Below are positions 41,957-52,234 of a DNA stretch of 64,000 bases, one piece after another. The stretch spans positions 310,001-374,000 of the forward strand of contig NZ_JBOBFT010000002.1 in NCBI RefSeq assembly GCF_050587525.1, in the 5' to 3' direction. The translations under genes and the position numbers were made by a program. Below the pieces are notes generated by a model. It was not told the origin of the DNA, ran no database searches, and saw only the letters and a list, made by a program, of their open reading frames with translations. The stretch is from Plantibacter sp050587525. Its GTDB lineage: Bacteria; Actinomycetota; Actinomycetes; Actinomycetales; Microbacteriaceae. Position 1 is the stretch's first letter, and every line of letters begins with the position of its first letter.

Positions 41957-43372
41957 TCAGCTTGAGGGCGGAGGCGGCGGAGCCTGAGCGGTGAAGGGCT
42001 GGGTGCCGGGCGCCGCCACCGCACCGGAGGCTGCGTCGCGGGTGCCACCAGCGCCGGGAAGGCCACCAGTACCGGCAGCTCCACCACCGAAAGCACCACC
42101 GGCAAGGCCACCAGTACCAGCAGCACCACCGGCAAGGCCACCAGTACCAGCAGCGCCACCGCCAGCAGCACCACCGGCACCACCTCCACCACCAGGGGCC
42201 TCAGGATCACGCATCGCGTGCGCCATCCACCACCAACTGAACACACCGATGACGACCCCGAGCGCGAGCGAGACCACGAGCGACACGGAGACGCCCGCGA
42301 TGACGGGCCCGATCGCCTGGTCGACGTCGGACTGCGGCCGCGCACCGAAGGAGAACAGGTTCGCGAACGGGCTCGTGACGAACGACAACAGGACCCCGCC
42401 GGCAACGGCGATGCCCCATCCGGCGAAGGTCACGGCGACGGGTCGTCGGATCCCACCGCGTCGCAGGATCGAGACGCTCAGGACGAAGCCGAGCACCAGC
42501 ACCACGAGTCCGATGAGCATGATGAGCACGTACAGCAGGATGTAGGGCTCGATCACCGTGCGGTAGATCGTCGCGAACACGGATTTCACCTGGTCCCCGG
42601 CACCCGATGCGGCGGCGAGCCCACCGACGAAGGCGCCGAGGGCCAGGACCACAACGACGAAGGTGACCGGCAGGACGACGAGACTGCCGCCGAGCGTGAT
42701 GAGCCCGTTCCCGATCCCGCCGGCCAGTCGCGCACGCGAGCGCTGACGCGGGGTCAGCGGGGCGCGAGGCTGCTTGACGGGCGCGAGGTATGCGGGATGC
42801 TGCGCGAACTGCTGCGGCACCGGCTGCTGGTAGGCCGGCGACTGCGGTGCCTGATGCTGGTACTGCGGCGCCTGCTGGTAGGCGGGCGTCTGCTGGTACG
42901 GATTCGCCTGCTGATACGCGGCGCCCTGCTGATACGCGGCCGCCTGGGCGGCACCTGCCGGCTGCTGATACGCAGGAGCCTGCTGGTAGTCGGGGGCCTG
43001 CTGATACTGCCCCGGACCGACGTACGGACCGGCCTGAGCCTGCCCCGGAGCACCCTGATACGGCGTCCCCTGATATGGCGCACCCTGCTGATACGCGGCC
43101 GCCTGCTCATGGTTCGGGGCGGCCTGGTACTGCGGCGACGCCTCGAACGGTTGCGCGGGCTGGAACGCCTGCGGCGGCTGGTACTGCGGAGGTGCAGGCG
43201 CAGGCTGGTAGCCGGACGGCTGGTAGCCGGGCTGCGGAGTTGTTGGTTGCGATGGCGCCTGCGGCGCACCCTGCTCCGGTGCCGGGTGCTGCGCGAACTC
43301 AGCGGTCGTCTGCTGGGCGTCGTCCGGTCGTGACTCCGGAGCGGGTGGTTGCGTTTCCGGGGGCTGACTCAT
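41957..43372 (-). CDS. Tyr/Gln/Pro-rich membrane protein, paralogue of the 41007 product
   Basis: A 471-residue protein in three parts. Residues 1-205 are Pro/Gln/Ala/Tyr-rich with many YQQAPAYQQ-type repeats and are probably disordered and cytoplasmic. Residues about 225-390 hold four hydrophobic helices, including SILRRGGIRRPVAVTFAGWG, which matches the 41007 paralogue. The C-terminal 75 residues are Gly/Ala-rich (GGLAGGAAGTGG repeats). Such N-terminal tails occur in actinobacterial envelope proteins of unknown role. The ATG follows TAGGAT by 6 nt (leaderless). Confidence 0.85.
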   Translation of the reverse strand: MSQPPETQPPAPESRPDDAQQTTAEFAQHPAPEQGAPQAPSQPTTPQPGYQPSGYQPAPAPPQYQPPQAFQPAQPFEASPQYQAAPNHEQAAAYQQGAPYQGTPYQGAPGQAQAGPYVGPGQYQQAPDYQQAPAYQQPAGAAQAAAYQQGAAYQQANPYQQTPAYQQAPQYQHQAPQSPAYQQPVPQQFAQHPAYLAPVKQPRAPLTPRQRSRARLAGGIGNGLITLGGSLVVLPVTFVVVVLALGAFVGGLAAASGAGDQVKSVFATIYRTVIEPYILLYVLIMLIGLVVLVLGFVLSVSILRRGGIRRPVAVTFAGWGIAVAGGVLLSFVTSPFANLFSFGARPQSDVDQAIGPVIAGVSVSLVVSLALGVVIGVFSWWWMAHAMRDPEAPGGGGGAGGAAGGGAAGTGGLAGGAAGTGGLAGGAFGGGAAGTGGLPGAGGTRDAASGAVAAPGTQPFTAQAPPPPPSS

Positions 43373-43384
43373 GCCAGCATCCTA
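43373..43384 (-). promoter_or_regulatory. -10 of the Tyr/Gln-rich membrane-protein gene, leaderless
   Basis: On the minus strand TAGGAT (43384-43379) is followed by GCTGGC and the ATG. Confidence 0.5.
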
Positions 43385-43571
43385 CGCGTCGGCCCTCCGC
43401 CATCACAGGATCAGTGCGAGACGCGGCACCGGGGGACCGGAGACGATGCGATGCGGCGCGCGGTGCTCGGCGCGCGGCGCGCGTCAGTCGGTCAGCGGAT
43501 CGCGATGCCCGCCGCGGACGGCGCGACCGACGGAATGACCGAACGAGTCCCCACGACCCCGGCACCCAGTG

Positions 43572-43991
43572 TCAGGCCCCTGGCCCCTTGGGCCGCCACA
43601 CGACGATCTCGGTGCGGCGCCGGGCACGCGTCCCACTCTTCAACGGAACGACGCTACCTTCCATGCCGGCGGCGAACACGCGCCCGCCGGGCGACTTCAG
43701 GAGGACATCGGCGAGGGCGTGTTCGAGCTCGCGCACCCGTCCCTGGAGCGAGGCGACCTCGTTCTCCAGGGACAGGATGCGGGAAATGCCCTCGAGGCTC
43801 ACGCCTTCAGCGCTGAGCCTCGCGACTTCACGCAATTGCGCGATGTCGTGCATCGAGTACCGTCTCGACTTCCCCGCCGTACGGGTGGGCGAGACGAGAC
43901 CGATGCGGTCGTACTGGCGGAGGGTCTGCGGGTGCATGCCGGCGAGCTCTGCCGCCATCGCGATGGCGAAGATCGGCGAACGCTCGTCCAT
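43572..43991 (-). CDS. hspR: Heat-shock repressor HspR (MerR family)
   Basis: A 139-residue MerR-type repressor: FAIAMAAELAGMHPQTLRQYDRIGLVSPTRTAGKSRRYSMHDIAQLREVARLS, read in parts, forms the winged HTH. A leucine-rich coiled coil (LENEVASLQGRVRELEHALADVL) follows. HspR binds HAIR boxes with DnaK as co-repressor and represses dnaK and clpB. It is the last gene of the dnaK operon, giving feedback. The start at 43991 has GAAGGG about 9 nt upstream; an ATG three codons earlier is also possible. Confidence 0.95.
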   Translation of the reverse strand: MDERSPIFAIAMAAELAGMHPQTLRQYDRIGLVSPTRTAGKSRRYSMHDIAQLREVARLSAEGVSLEGISRILSLENEVASLQGRVRELEHALADVLLKSPGGRVFAAGMEGSVVPLKSGTRARRRTEIVVWRPKGPGA

Positions 43992-44009
43992 GCCCTGCAT
44001 CCCTTCTCG

Positions 44010-45017
44010 CTAGCCTCGTGCCCGTGCGAGCAGTTCGTCGCGCGGGTTCTCTTTCGGTTCCAACTCGTGGAAGCGTTCGAGTGCTTCCTTGGCGTCCGAC
44101 CCGAGGTGGGCCGGAACCACGACCTGGACGACGGCGAGCAGATCGCCGGTGCCCTTCGTGGTCGCGACGCCCCGGCCTTTGACGCGCAGCACACGGCCGC
44201 TCGGCGTTCCGGGGGCCACACGCAGCTTCACGGGGTCGCCACCGAGGGTGGGGACCTCGATCGTCGCGCCGAGGGTTGCTTCGACGAACGTGACCGGCAC
44301 CGTCACCCGCAGGTTCAGGCCGTCGCGCTCGAACACGGGATGCTTGCGGACACTCACGGTGACCACGATATCGCCGGCCGGACCGCCGTCCTGACTCGGC
44401 TGCCCTTTGCCGCGGAGGCGGATCTTCTGCCCGTCCGAGACGCCCGCGGGGATCTTCACCTTGATGGTGCGACCCTCTGAGGTCTGGAGGGAGATGGTCT
44501 CGCCCTTCGTGGCGGTCAGGAAGTCGACCGTCGTGTGCGCTGCGATGTCCCGACCGGGGGTCGGTCCGCCGTAGCCGCGGTACCCGCCACTCGTCTGCCC
44601 GAAGCCTCCCTGACCGAACAGCCCGCCGCCGAGGAGATCCTCGAAATTGGGTTGTCCGCCGGAGGACTGCTGGTAGGTGTAGCTCTGACCGCGGCCACCG
44701 CCGCCGCCGAACATGTTGCCGAAGACGTCCTCGAACCCGCCGTTGCCGCCGGCCTGGCCGGGGGCGGTGAAGCGAGCTCCACCACCCATGGCGCGGACAG
44801 CGTCGTACTCCTTGCGCTGTTCCGGGTCGGAGAGCACCGAGTTGGCCTCGCTGATCTCCTTGAACCGCGCCTCGGAGGCGGCATCACCCGCGTTGGAGTC
44901 CGGGTGGTACTGTCTCGCGAGCTTGCGGTACGCCTTCTTCAACTCGGCCTGCGTCACATCCTTCTTGACGCCGAGGACCTTGTAGAAGTCCTTGTCGAAC
45001 CAGTCCTGACTCGCCAT
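44010..45017 (-). CDS. dnaJ: DnaJ-type co-chaperone lacking the zinc finger (class B)
   Basis: A 335-residue J-protein that stimulates DnaK ATPase. The J domain (residues 1-75) begins MASQDWFDKDFYKVLGVKKD and contains the HPD motif (QYHPDSNAGD). A Gly/Phe-rich region (about 85-155) follows, then two C-terminal substrate-binding beta-domains (HTTVDFLTATKGETI...). The four CxxCxGxG repeats of class A DnaJ are absent, so it is class B despite being in the dnaK operon. It is 2 nt after grpE, so it is co-translated. Confidence 0.95.
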   Translation of the reverse strand: MASQDWFDKDFYKVLGVKKDVTQAELKKAYRKLARQYHPDSNAGDAASEARFKEISEANSVLSDPEQRKEYDAVRAMGGGARFTAPGQAGGNGGFEDVFGNMFGGGGGRGQSYTYQQSSGGQPNFEDLLGGGLFGQGGFGQTSGGYRGYGGPTPGRDIAAHTTVDFLTATKGETISLQTSEGRTIKVKIPAGVSDGQKIRLRGKGQPSQDGGPAGDIVVTVSVRKHPVFERDGLNLRVTVPVTFVEATLGATIEVPTLGGDPVKLRVAPGTPSGRVLRVKGRGVATTKGTGDLLAVVQVVVPAHLGSDAKEALERFHELEPKENPRDELLARARG

Positions 45018-45019
45018 GG

Positions 45020-45652
45020 CTAGCTCGCCGGGACCGCAACGACCACCTTGGCGGCACGCAGGAGCGTGGAGCCGAGGGTGTAACCGGTCTCGACGACGTC
45101 GAGGACCGTTTCGCCTTCGGCGTCCGGCGTCGGCTGCTGGAAGATGGCCTCGTGGATGTTCGGGTCGAACGTCTCACCGATCGTGCCGAATGGCTTCAGT
45201 CCGAGGCGTTCCACGGACGTCCGCAGCTTCTGCGCGATCTGGCTGAACGGTGCGTCGCCGTCGAGGTCGCCGTGCTTCTCGGCACGGTCCAGGTCGTCGA
45301 GCACCGGCAGCAGGACCTTCGCGACCTCGCCGGTGGTGCGCTCGCGCTCCACCTCGCGGCCCGCTTCGGTGCGCTTGCGGTAGTTCGCGTACTCGGCGGT
45401 CACCCGCTGGAGGTCGGCGAGTCGTTCGGCGGCCAGCAGTTCGGCCTCCGTCAGTTCGCCTTCCACCGGGTGCTCCGGAGCAGCGTTCAGGATGTCTTCG
45501 ACGGTGAGCTCGTCGTCCTGGTCGGCTCCGGGAGCACTGTCCGCGGAACCCGACGGGGCGGATGCCGCAGCATCCGTCCCGTCGGCGCCTGGCTGACGAA
45601 CCTCACCGTTCTCCGGGTCGATGCCCTCGTGGTTCTGGTTCTCGTCGGTCAT
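45020..45652 (-). CDS. grpE: Nucleotide exchange factor GrpE
   Basis: A 210-residue exchange factor that frees ADP from DnaK. An acidic N-terminal tail precedes the long helix (ELLAAERLADLQRVTAEYANYRKRTEAGREV) and LLPVLDDLDRAEKHG. The C-terminal beta-wing has FGTIGETFDPNIHEAIFQ and VVETGYTLGSTLLRAAKVVV. It lies 2 nt from both dnaK and dnaJ. Confidence 0.97.
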   Translation of the reverse strand: MTDENQNHEGIDPENGEVRQPGADGTDAAASAPSGSADSAPGADQDDELTVEDILNAAPEHPVEGELTEAELLAAERLADLQRVTAEYANYRKRTEAGREVERERTTGEVAKVLLPVLDDLDRAEKHGDLDGDAPFSQIAQKLRTSVERLGLKPFGTIGETFDPNIHEAIFQQPTPDAEGETVLDVVETGYTLGSTLLRAAKVVVAVPAS

Positions 45653-45654
45653 GG

Positions 45655-47520
<1,866 letters not shown>

Positions 47521-47695
47521 GTGTTGGATCTCCTTGGTTCGGTGTTCGTGTGGGTCCTGAGTTCGTCGATCGGCCCGGTGGACCGTTCTCCCGGTGAGGG
47601 GTTGTTCGTGGTGCACTCACCCGATGGGAGGGATGGCCTTCCGGCCCGTTCGACGAACTCGGCACGAACTGCGTGTGTCGAGTGTTCTTGCAAGA

Positions 47696-47716
47696 CTTGA
47701 GCCTCGCACACTCAAT
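47696..47716. promoter_or_regulatory. HAIR box 1 of dnaK
   Basis: CTTGAGC-N7-ACTCAAT matches the HAIR consensus at 12 of 14 positions and touches the -10 hexamer. Confidence 0.82.
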
Positions 47717-47742
47717 TTTACAGAAGCCGTTTCCGATGTCAA
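47715..47742 (-). promoter_or_regulatory. dnaK promoter
   Basis: On the minus strand TTGACA (47742-47737), a 16 bp spacer and TAAAAT (47720-47715) form a near-consensus sigma-70-type promoter, unusually strong for this genome. It is bracketed by two HAIR boxes. Confidence 0.85.
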
Positions 47743-47746
47743 GAAA

Positions 47747-47767
47747 GTTGAGCCACCTCGACTCAAC
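47747..47767. promoter_or_regulatory. HAIR box 2 of dnaK
   Basis: GTTGAGC-N7-ACTCAAC matches the HAIR consensus at 11 of 14 positions and is itself a near-perfect palindrome. It lies just upstream of the -35 hexamer. Confidence 0.82.
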
Positions 47768-47789
47768 TCTCACCCTCTTCTCAGCCCCT

Positions 47790-47860
47790 CAGCCCGCGAG
47801 GTGTCACGAATGGCCGGTCCAGAGGGGTCGGACGAGCCGTTTGCGACCCCACGCGGGCTG
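47790..47860. repeat. Family E palindrome, copy 2
   Basis: CAGCCCGCGAGGTGTCAC faces TGCGACCCCACGCGGGCTG with mismatches. The centre pairs GGTCCAGAGGGGTCGGAC. It lies between the divergent dnaK and lipoprotein genes and abuts the lipoprotein -10. Confidence 0.85.
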
Positions 47861-47872
47861 TACCGTGTGTGC
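47861..47872 (+). promoter_or_regulatory. -10 of the lipoprotein gene, leaderless
   Basis: TACCGT (47861-47866) ends 6 nt before the ATG and starts on the base after the family E palindrome. Confidence 0.5.
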
Positions 47873-48439
47873 ATGGGGAATCGCACACGAATCTTGATCA
47901 TGTCCGCATGCCTGCTGGGCGCCATCTCTCTCACGGGATGCGGCACCGGAACGCCGGCCCCGTCGAGCAGCGCCACCGTCACACCGACGACGACGCCAAC
48001 GGCGACCACAGCCCCGACGCCGTCACCGACCGCGACCGACGCCGCCTTCGACGCCACCTGCGACACGATCCTGACCGGTGCCGCCTACGCCAAACTCGCC
48101 GAGGATCACCTCGTCGCCAAGCCGTTCACGACCTGGAACGTCGACCTCGGCTTCATGCAGGACGGTGGCGGCCTCGTCTGCAAGTGGGGCAATCAGGGCG
48201 ACATCATGGCGATCTCGGCGCAGATGCCGATGACGGAGGCGGCGTGGGCCGAGAAGCAGGCGGCACTCGTCACCGAAGGCTTCACGATCACGAACGATCC
48301 CGTGGACGGCTTCACGAAACAGCCGGACCTCGGGAACGACGACAGCTACGTCAACGGTGGATTCGCTTGGCGCGACGGCAACCTCTACTTCACGAGCTCG
48401 TCGAACTTCATCACCGATTTCCCGGCCTTCGCCTCCTGA
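47873..48439 (+). CDS. Putative lipoprotein, hypothetical
   Basis: A 188-residue secreted lipoprotein. The signal peptide is MGNRTRILIMSACLLGAISL followed by the lipobox LTGC (Cys22). A Thr/Pro/Ala/Ser-rich linker of about 35 residues leads to a domain containing CDTILTGAAYAKLA and LVCKWGNQGD, whose two cysteines could pair. I recognise no named family. The upstream in-frame extension is rejected because it would run through the dnaK promoter and a palindrome. Confidence 0.85.
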   Translation: MGNRTRILIMSACLLGAISLTGCGTGTPAPSSSATVTPTTTPTATTAPTPSPTATDAAFDATCDTILTGAAYAKLAEDHLVAKPFTTWNVDLGFMQDGGGLVCKWGNQGDIMAISAQMPMTEAAWAEKQAALVTEGFTITNDPVDGFTKQPDLGNDDSYVNGGFAWRDGNLYFTSSSNFITDFPAFAS

Positions 48440-48464
48440 CGAGGCCCGTCCCACGCCAGCCTCC

Positions 48465-48537
48465 GCAGCCCGCGAGGTGTCACAAACGGCTCGTCCCGAG
48501 GGGGTCGGACGAGCCATCTGCGACACCTCGCGAGCTG
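48465..48537. repeat. Family E palindrome, copy 3
   Basis: CAGCCCGCGAGGTGTCAC faces GCGACACCTCGCGAGCTG, with inner arms GGCTCGTCC and GGACGAGCC. It lies between convergent genes. Confidence 0.92.
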
Positions 48538-48550
48538 TGAGCGGGTCAGG

Positions 48551-50371
48551 TCAGGGGCGACGGGCCCGACGGAAGCGCATCACGACGACCGCAGCAGCAC
48601 CGGCCGTGACGAGACCGGCGGCCGCGAGCACGGCGATCGGCACGATGTCGACACCCGTCTCCGGGAGCGTCGGCTTCGCGGGGCTGACGGGACCGGTCGG
48701 CACTTCGCCCGTTGCCGTCAGCTCGGGGAACCCGGACGGCGCCACGCGATGGTGCGTCGCCTGCTCGTAGTCGTACGCGAAGGAGAGCATCCGGCCGTCG
48801 TCGTATCGCTGCCCGATGAACTTGATGCCGAGCGGCCGACCCGCGGCGTCGATCCCAGACGGGACCGTCACCCCCGGGGCGCCCGCGCGGGACGTCAGTT
48901 CGGTCGATCCGTCGAGGCTGAGCGGCGCAGCACTCGCGGTCGACGGCAGTACGAACGCATCGATGCCATTCGCGGTGAAGAAGTCGGCGAACTCCTGCCG
49001 CGCCTGTGGAACGGTCTCGAGCGCGGCGACGACCTCCGGATCCGGGGTGTCGGACGGTTGGATCTCGGCGAAGACCTCGGCGAGGGTCGTGTCCGGGCTC
49101 GCGAGGACGTCGTGCAGGTCGAAGACGTCCTTCGGCTCGGCGATGGCCGCGGCAGCAGGGGGCACCGAGGCCTTCGTCGTCTTCAGGAACTGCTGCACCT
49201 GGTAGCCGAAGTCGCTTGGAACGCCGGGCGTGGTCAGCGTCGTCGCGTCGTACGCCACTGGCACGATGACCGCACCGCGCGCCTGCAGTTCGGTGATCGC
49301 GCGGTCGTACGTCGCTTTCCCCTCCACGTCGAGGTAGGCGAAGATCGCGCCGGGCCCCGCGAGGTACGCATCCCAGTCCGCGGGGACGCCGATGCGGGCG
49401 CCCTGGAGCGACGTCGCGCTGAGCCCGCTCACGTACGTCCCGGTGTCGACGTCCTTCGTCGGCGCGGTGCGCGGATCGTCCTCGTCGGAGCCGGCGAGGA
49501 CGTCGAGCAGCACGGCCGCATCGCGGACGGACTTCGTCATGGGGCCGAGCGTGTCGAGCGCGGTGTTGCCCGGGACGACGCCGTCGAGGCTTGTGAGGCC
49601 GAAGGTGGGACGCACGCCCACCAGTGCGCCGTTGGCCGACGGGCCGATGATGGAGCCGGCCGTGTCCGTACCGATCCCTCCCGCCGCGAAGTCGACCGCC
49701 GTCGCGGCGGCGCTTCCGCCGCTCGATCCACTCGATCCGAGCGTCGCCCCGAACGGGTTCTTGACCTCGCCGAACACGCTGATGCTGCTGTCGCCCGTGA
49801 GCGCGAACTCCGCAAGATTGGTCTTCGCGATGATGATCGCACCCGCGTCTCGGAGGCGTTGGATCGACGTCGCATCGGCCTCTGGACGGTAGTCGCGCAT
49901 CGCACCGTTCCCGGCGGTCGTCGGCATGCCCGCCGTGGCGATGTTGTCCTTCACGACGATCGGGACGCCGTGCAGCGGGCCGCGGATCGCGCCGGCCGCC
50001 CGTTCCGCGTCGAGCCGTTTCGCCTCGGCGAGCGCTTCGTCGTCGACCGTGATGATGGAGTCGAGTCCGCCCTCGCCGTTCGCCGGGCGATCGTAGGCGG
50101 CGATGCGCTGCAGGTAGGCGGTCACGAGGGCCTCGGACGTGGTCTTCCGTGCGGTGAGGAGCTGTGCGGCCTCCGTGATGCCGAGGCCGACGACGTTCGG
50201 GTGGGTCGAGTCGGAGGCGGTCGATGCGGGAGATGCGGCGGACGCAGCAGTCGTCCCGGGCTCTGCGTGCATCGTCGCCCCGAACGCCGATGCGGCGGGC
50301 ACGGCACAGAGGACGGTGGTGATCCCGACGGCTGCGGCGAAGCTCAGGGCGCCGCGTGATCGACCGTTCAT
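48551..50371 (-). CDS. Secreted, cell-wall-anchored amidase (LPETG)
   Basis: A 606-residue amidase-signature enzyme. A signal peptide (MNGRSRGALSFAAAVGITTVLCAVPAASAFG) is followed by an Ala/Ser-rich spacer. The Ser-cisSer-Lys triad is visible: Lys in VPIVVKDNIAT, and Ser residues in LGSSGSSGGSAAA and GIGTDTAGSIIG. The C-terminus has LPETG, a hydrophobic helix and RFRRARRP, a complete sortase sorting signal. Such enzymes hydrolyse amides; surface display suggests an extracellular substrate, which is unknown. The ATG at 50371 is chosen because it begins the signal peptide; an upstream start adds 15 Arg-rich residues. Confidence 0.93.
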   Translation of the reverse strand: MNGRSRGALSFAAAVGITTVLCAVPAASAFGATMHAEPGTTAASAASPASTASDSTHPNVVGLGITEAAQLLTARKTTSEALVTAYLQRIAAYDRPANGEGGLDSIITVDDEALAEAKRLDAERAAGAIRGPLHGVPIVVKDNIATAGMPTTAGNGAMRDYRPEADATSIQRLRDAGAIIIAKTNLAEFALTGDSSISVFGEVKNPFGATLGSSGSSGGSAAATAVDFAAGGIGTDTAGSIIGPSANGALVGVRPTFGLTSLDGVVPGNTALDTLGPMTKSVRDAAVLLDVLAGSDEDDPRTAPTKDVDTGTYVSGLSATSLQGARIGVPADWDAYLAGPGAIFAYLDVEGKATYDRAITELQARGAVIVPVAYDATTLTTPGVPSDFGYQVQQFLKTTKASVPPAAAAIAEPKDVFDLHDVLASPDTTLAEVFAEIQPSDTPDPEVVAALETVPQARQEFADFFTANGIDAFVLPSTASAAPLSLDGSTELTSRAGAPGVTVPSGIDAAGRPLGIKFIGQRYDDGRMLSFAYDYEQATHHRVAPSGFPELTATGEVPTGPVSPAKPTLPETGVDIVPIAVLAAAGLVTAGAAAVVVMRFRRARRP

Positions 50372-50552
50372 GCGGCGTTCCCGTGTTCGGTTCGGACGTC
50401 GAGAGTTACGGGACAAGTGTTGATTTTCTTCACGCTCCCGAGCCTAGGAACGCACGTCCCTCCCGTCGTCTCCCCCAGGGACCATCTCCCATCCGCCCAC
50501 GTGGCACCCAGGTCCCATCCCGACGGCCCCTCCGGCCCCTCCCCCACCCCGT

Positions 50553-50618
50553 TCTGCCGAGGGGCCCCAACGTGCGGGTACACGCCACCGACACCCGCAT
50601 GTTGCGACCCCTCGGCAG
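50553..50618. repeat. Family F palindrome, copy 2
   Basis: TTCTGCCGAGGGGCCCCAAC and GTTGCGACCCCTCGGCAG pair with mismatches; GTGCGGGT and ACCCGCAT extend the stem. It is in the divergent gap 50372-50690, which otherwise holds only promoters. Confidence 0.85.
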
Positions 50619-50677
50619 CAAGGAGGGGACGGGAGAACGGGATACGCTGCGGCTACCGGCGCGTTACCTGCGGGCAG

Positions 50678-50690
50678 TAGCCTTCGGGGT
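50678..50690 (+). promoter_or_regulatory. -10 of the MFS gene, leaderless
   Basis: TAGCCT (50678-50683) ends 7 nt before the ATG. Confidence 0.5.
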
Positions 50691-52124
50691 ATGAACGACA
50701 CCCCCGGCACGGACGACGAACAGCCCCGACTGGGATCGCGTCCCCGAAACTTCCCGCCGGCCCCGCTCACGAACGCCGATGCCGCCGCCGCGACCGTCGA
50801 CCTCGACACCGCGCAGGTCGCCGCCGTGAAGGCGCAGAGCGGCCGCAAGGGACGGATCTTCGCCTGGGGCCTATGGGACTGGGGCTCCGCATCGTTCAAC
50901 GCCGTCGTCACGACCTTCGTCTTCACCGTCTATCTGACAGGTGACGCATTCGGCGGCGAAGCGGCCGTCTCCGCCTCCCTCGGCTGGGCCCTCGCCGCGG
51001 CGGGTCTCCTCATCGCGATCCTCGCCCCGATCACGGGACAGCGGTCTGATGCCTCCGGCCGCCGCAAGTTCTGGCTCGGCTTCAACACGTACGTCGTCGT
51101 CGCCATCACAGCCCTCCTCTTCTTCGTCAGCCCGGACCCCAGCTACCTGTGGCTCGGCCTCGTGCTCCTCGCAGTGGGCAACATCGTCTTCGAGTTCGCG
51201 GGCGTCAACTACAACGCGATGCTCGCGCAGGTCTCGACACCGTCCTCCATCGGCAAGGTCTCCGGCCTCGGCTGGGGCATGGGGTACATCGGCGGCATCG
51301 CACTGCTGCTCATCGTCTACTTCGGCTTCATCCGCCCCGATGTCGGCCTCTTCGGCGTGACGGGCGACGACGGAATGAGCGTCCGCGTGTCGATGCTCAT
51401 CGCCGCCGTCTGGTTCGGGATCTTCGCGCTCCCCGTGCTGTTCGCGGTGCCCGAGTACCACGCGCCCGCGGCCGTCGCCCAGCCGCGCGTCGGCTTCTTC
51501 CAGTCGTACGTGGTGCTCGGGAAGAGCATCGCGGAGCTGTGGCGCGACAGCCGGCAGACGCTCTACTTCCTCATCGCGAGCGCCGTGTTCCGCGACGGCC
51601 TCGCCGGCGTCTTCACGTTCGGCGGCGTGCTCGCGGCCGGAACGTTCGGCTTCTCGCCCGGCGAGGTCATCATCTTCGCGATCGCCGCGAACGTCGTCGC
51701 CGGCATCGCCACGATCACCGTCGGCCTCCTCGACGACAAGCTGGGCGCGAAACCCGTCATCCTCGGATCGCTCATCGGCCTCGTGATCTGCGGCATCGCC
51801 GTGTTCGCCTTCCACGACGGCGGACAGATCGTGTTCTGGACGTTCGGCCTCGCGCTGTGCATCTTCGTCGGACCCGCCCAGTCGGCGAGTCGATCGTTCC
51901 TCGCCCGCATCATCCCGCCTGGTCGCGAGGGCGAGGTCTTCGGCCTGTACGCGACCACGGGTCGCGCCGTCTCCTTCCTCGCACCGACCGCGTTCGCGCT
52001 CTTCGTGACACTCGGCGGCGGTCAGTACTGGGGCATCCTCGGGATCGTCCTCGTGATCGCGATCGGTCTCGCGTTGCTCCTGCCCGTGCAGGCGAAGCAG
52101 GGCAACATCGGCGTGAAGGTCTGA
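50691..52124 (+). CDS. MFS transporter, UMF1/Atg22-like
   Basis: A 477-residue transporter. After a soluble N-terminus of about 60 residues, FAWGLWDWGSASFNAVVTTFVFTVYL opens the first helix, as in UMF1 proteins. Further features are APITGQRSDASGRRKFWLGF (MFS motif A-like loop) and PPGREGEVFGLYATTGRAVSF. About twelve helices are expected. UMF1 relatives include the yeast vacuolar amino-acid exporter Atg22, but the bacterial substrates are unknown. A leaderless promoter fixes the start. Confidence 0.92.
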   Translation: MNDTPGTDDEQPRLGSRPRNFPPAPLTNADAAAATVDLDTAQVAAVKAQSGRKGRIFAWGLWDWGSASFNAVVTTFVFTVYLTGDAFGGEAAVSASLGWALAAAGLLIAILAPITGQRSDASGRRKFWLGFNTYVVVAITALLFFVSPDPSYLWLGLVLLAVGNIVFEFAGVNYNAMLAQVSTPSSIGKVSGLGWGMGYIGGIALLLIVYFGFIRPDVGLFGVTGDDGMSVRVSMLIAAVWFGIFALPVLFAVPEYHAPAAVAQPRVGFFQSYVVLGKSIAELWRDSRQTLYFLIASAVFRDGLAGVFTFGGVLAAGTFGFSPGEVIIFAIAANVVAGIATITVGLLDDKLGAKPVILGSLIGLVICGIAVFAFHDGGQIVFWTFGLALCIFVGPAQSASRSFLARIIPPGREGEVFGLYATTGRAVSFLAPTAFALFVTLGGGQYWGILGIVLVIAIGLALLLPVQAKQGNIGVKV

Positions 52125-52222
52125 CGAACCCCGCCGTCTTCCGTTTGCAGGACGAGCTCACCGCCGAGCGCGCTCTGCAGCCGACACCCGGCCATTCCTG
52201 AAAACGGAGGACCGGACGCCGC

Positions 52223-52234
52223 TACGATCGAGAA
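52223..52234 (+). promoter_or_regulatory. -10 of the fucose-cluster regulator, leaderless
   Basis: TACGAT (52223-52228) ends 6 nt before the ATG. Confidence 0.5.

Noticed and set aside
47594..47872. N-terminal extension of the lipoprotein through the dnaK promoter region
   Set aside because: The signal peptide and lipobox begin at 47873, and the upstream codons overlap HAIR boxes and a palindrome.
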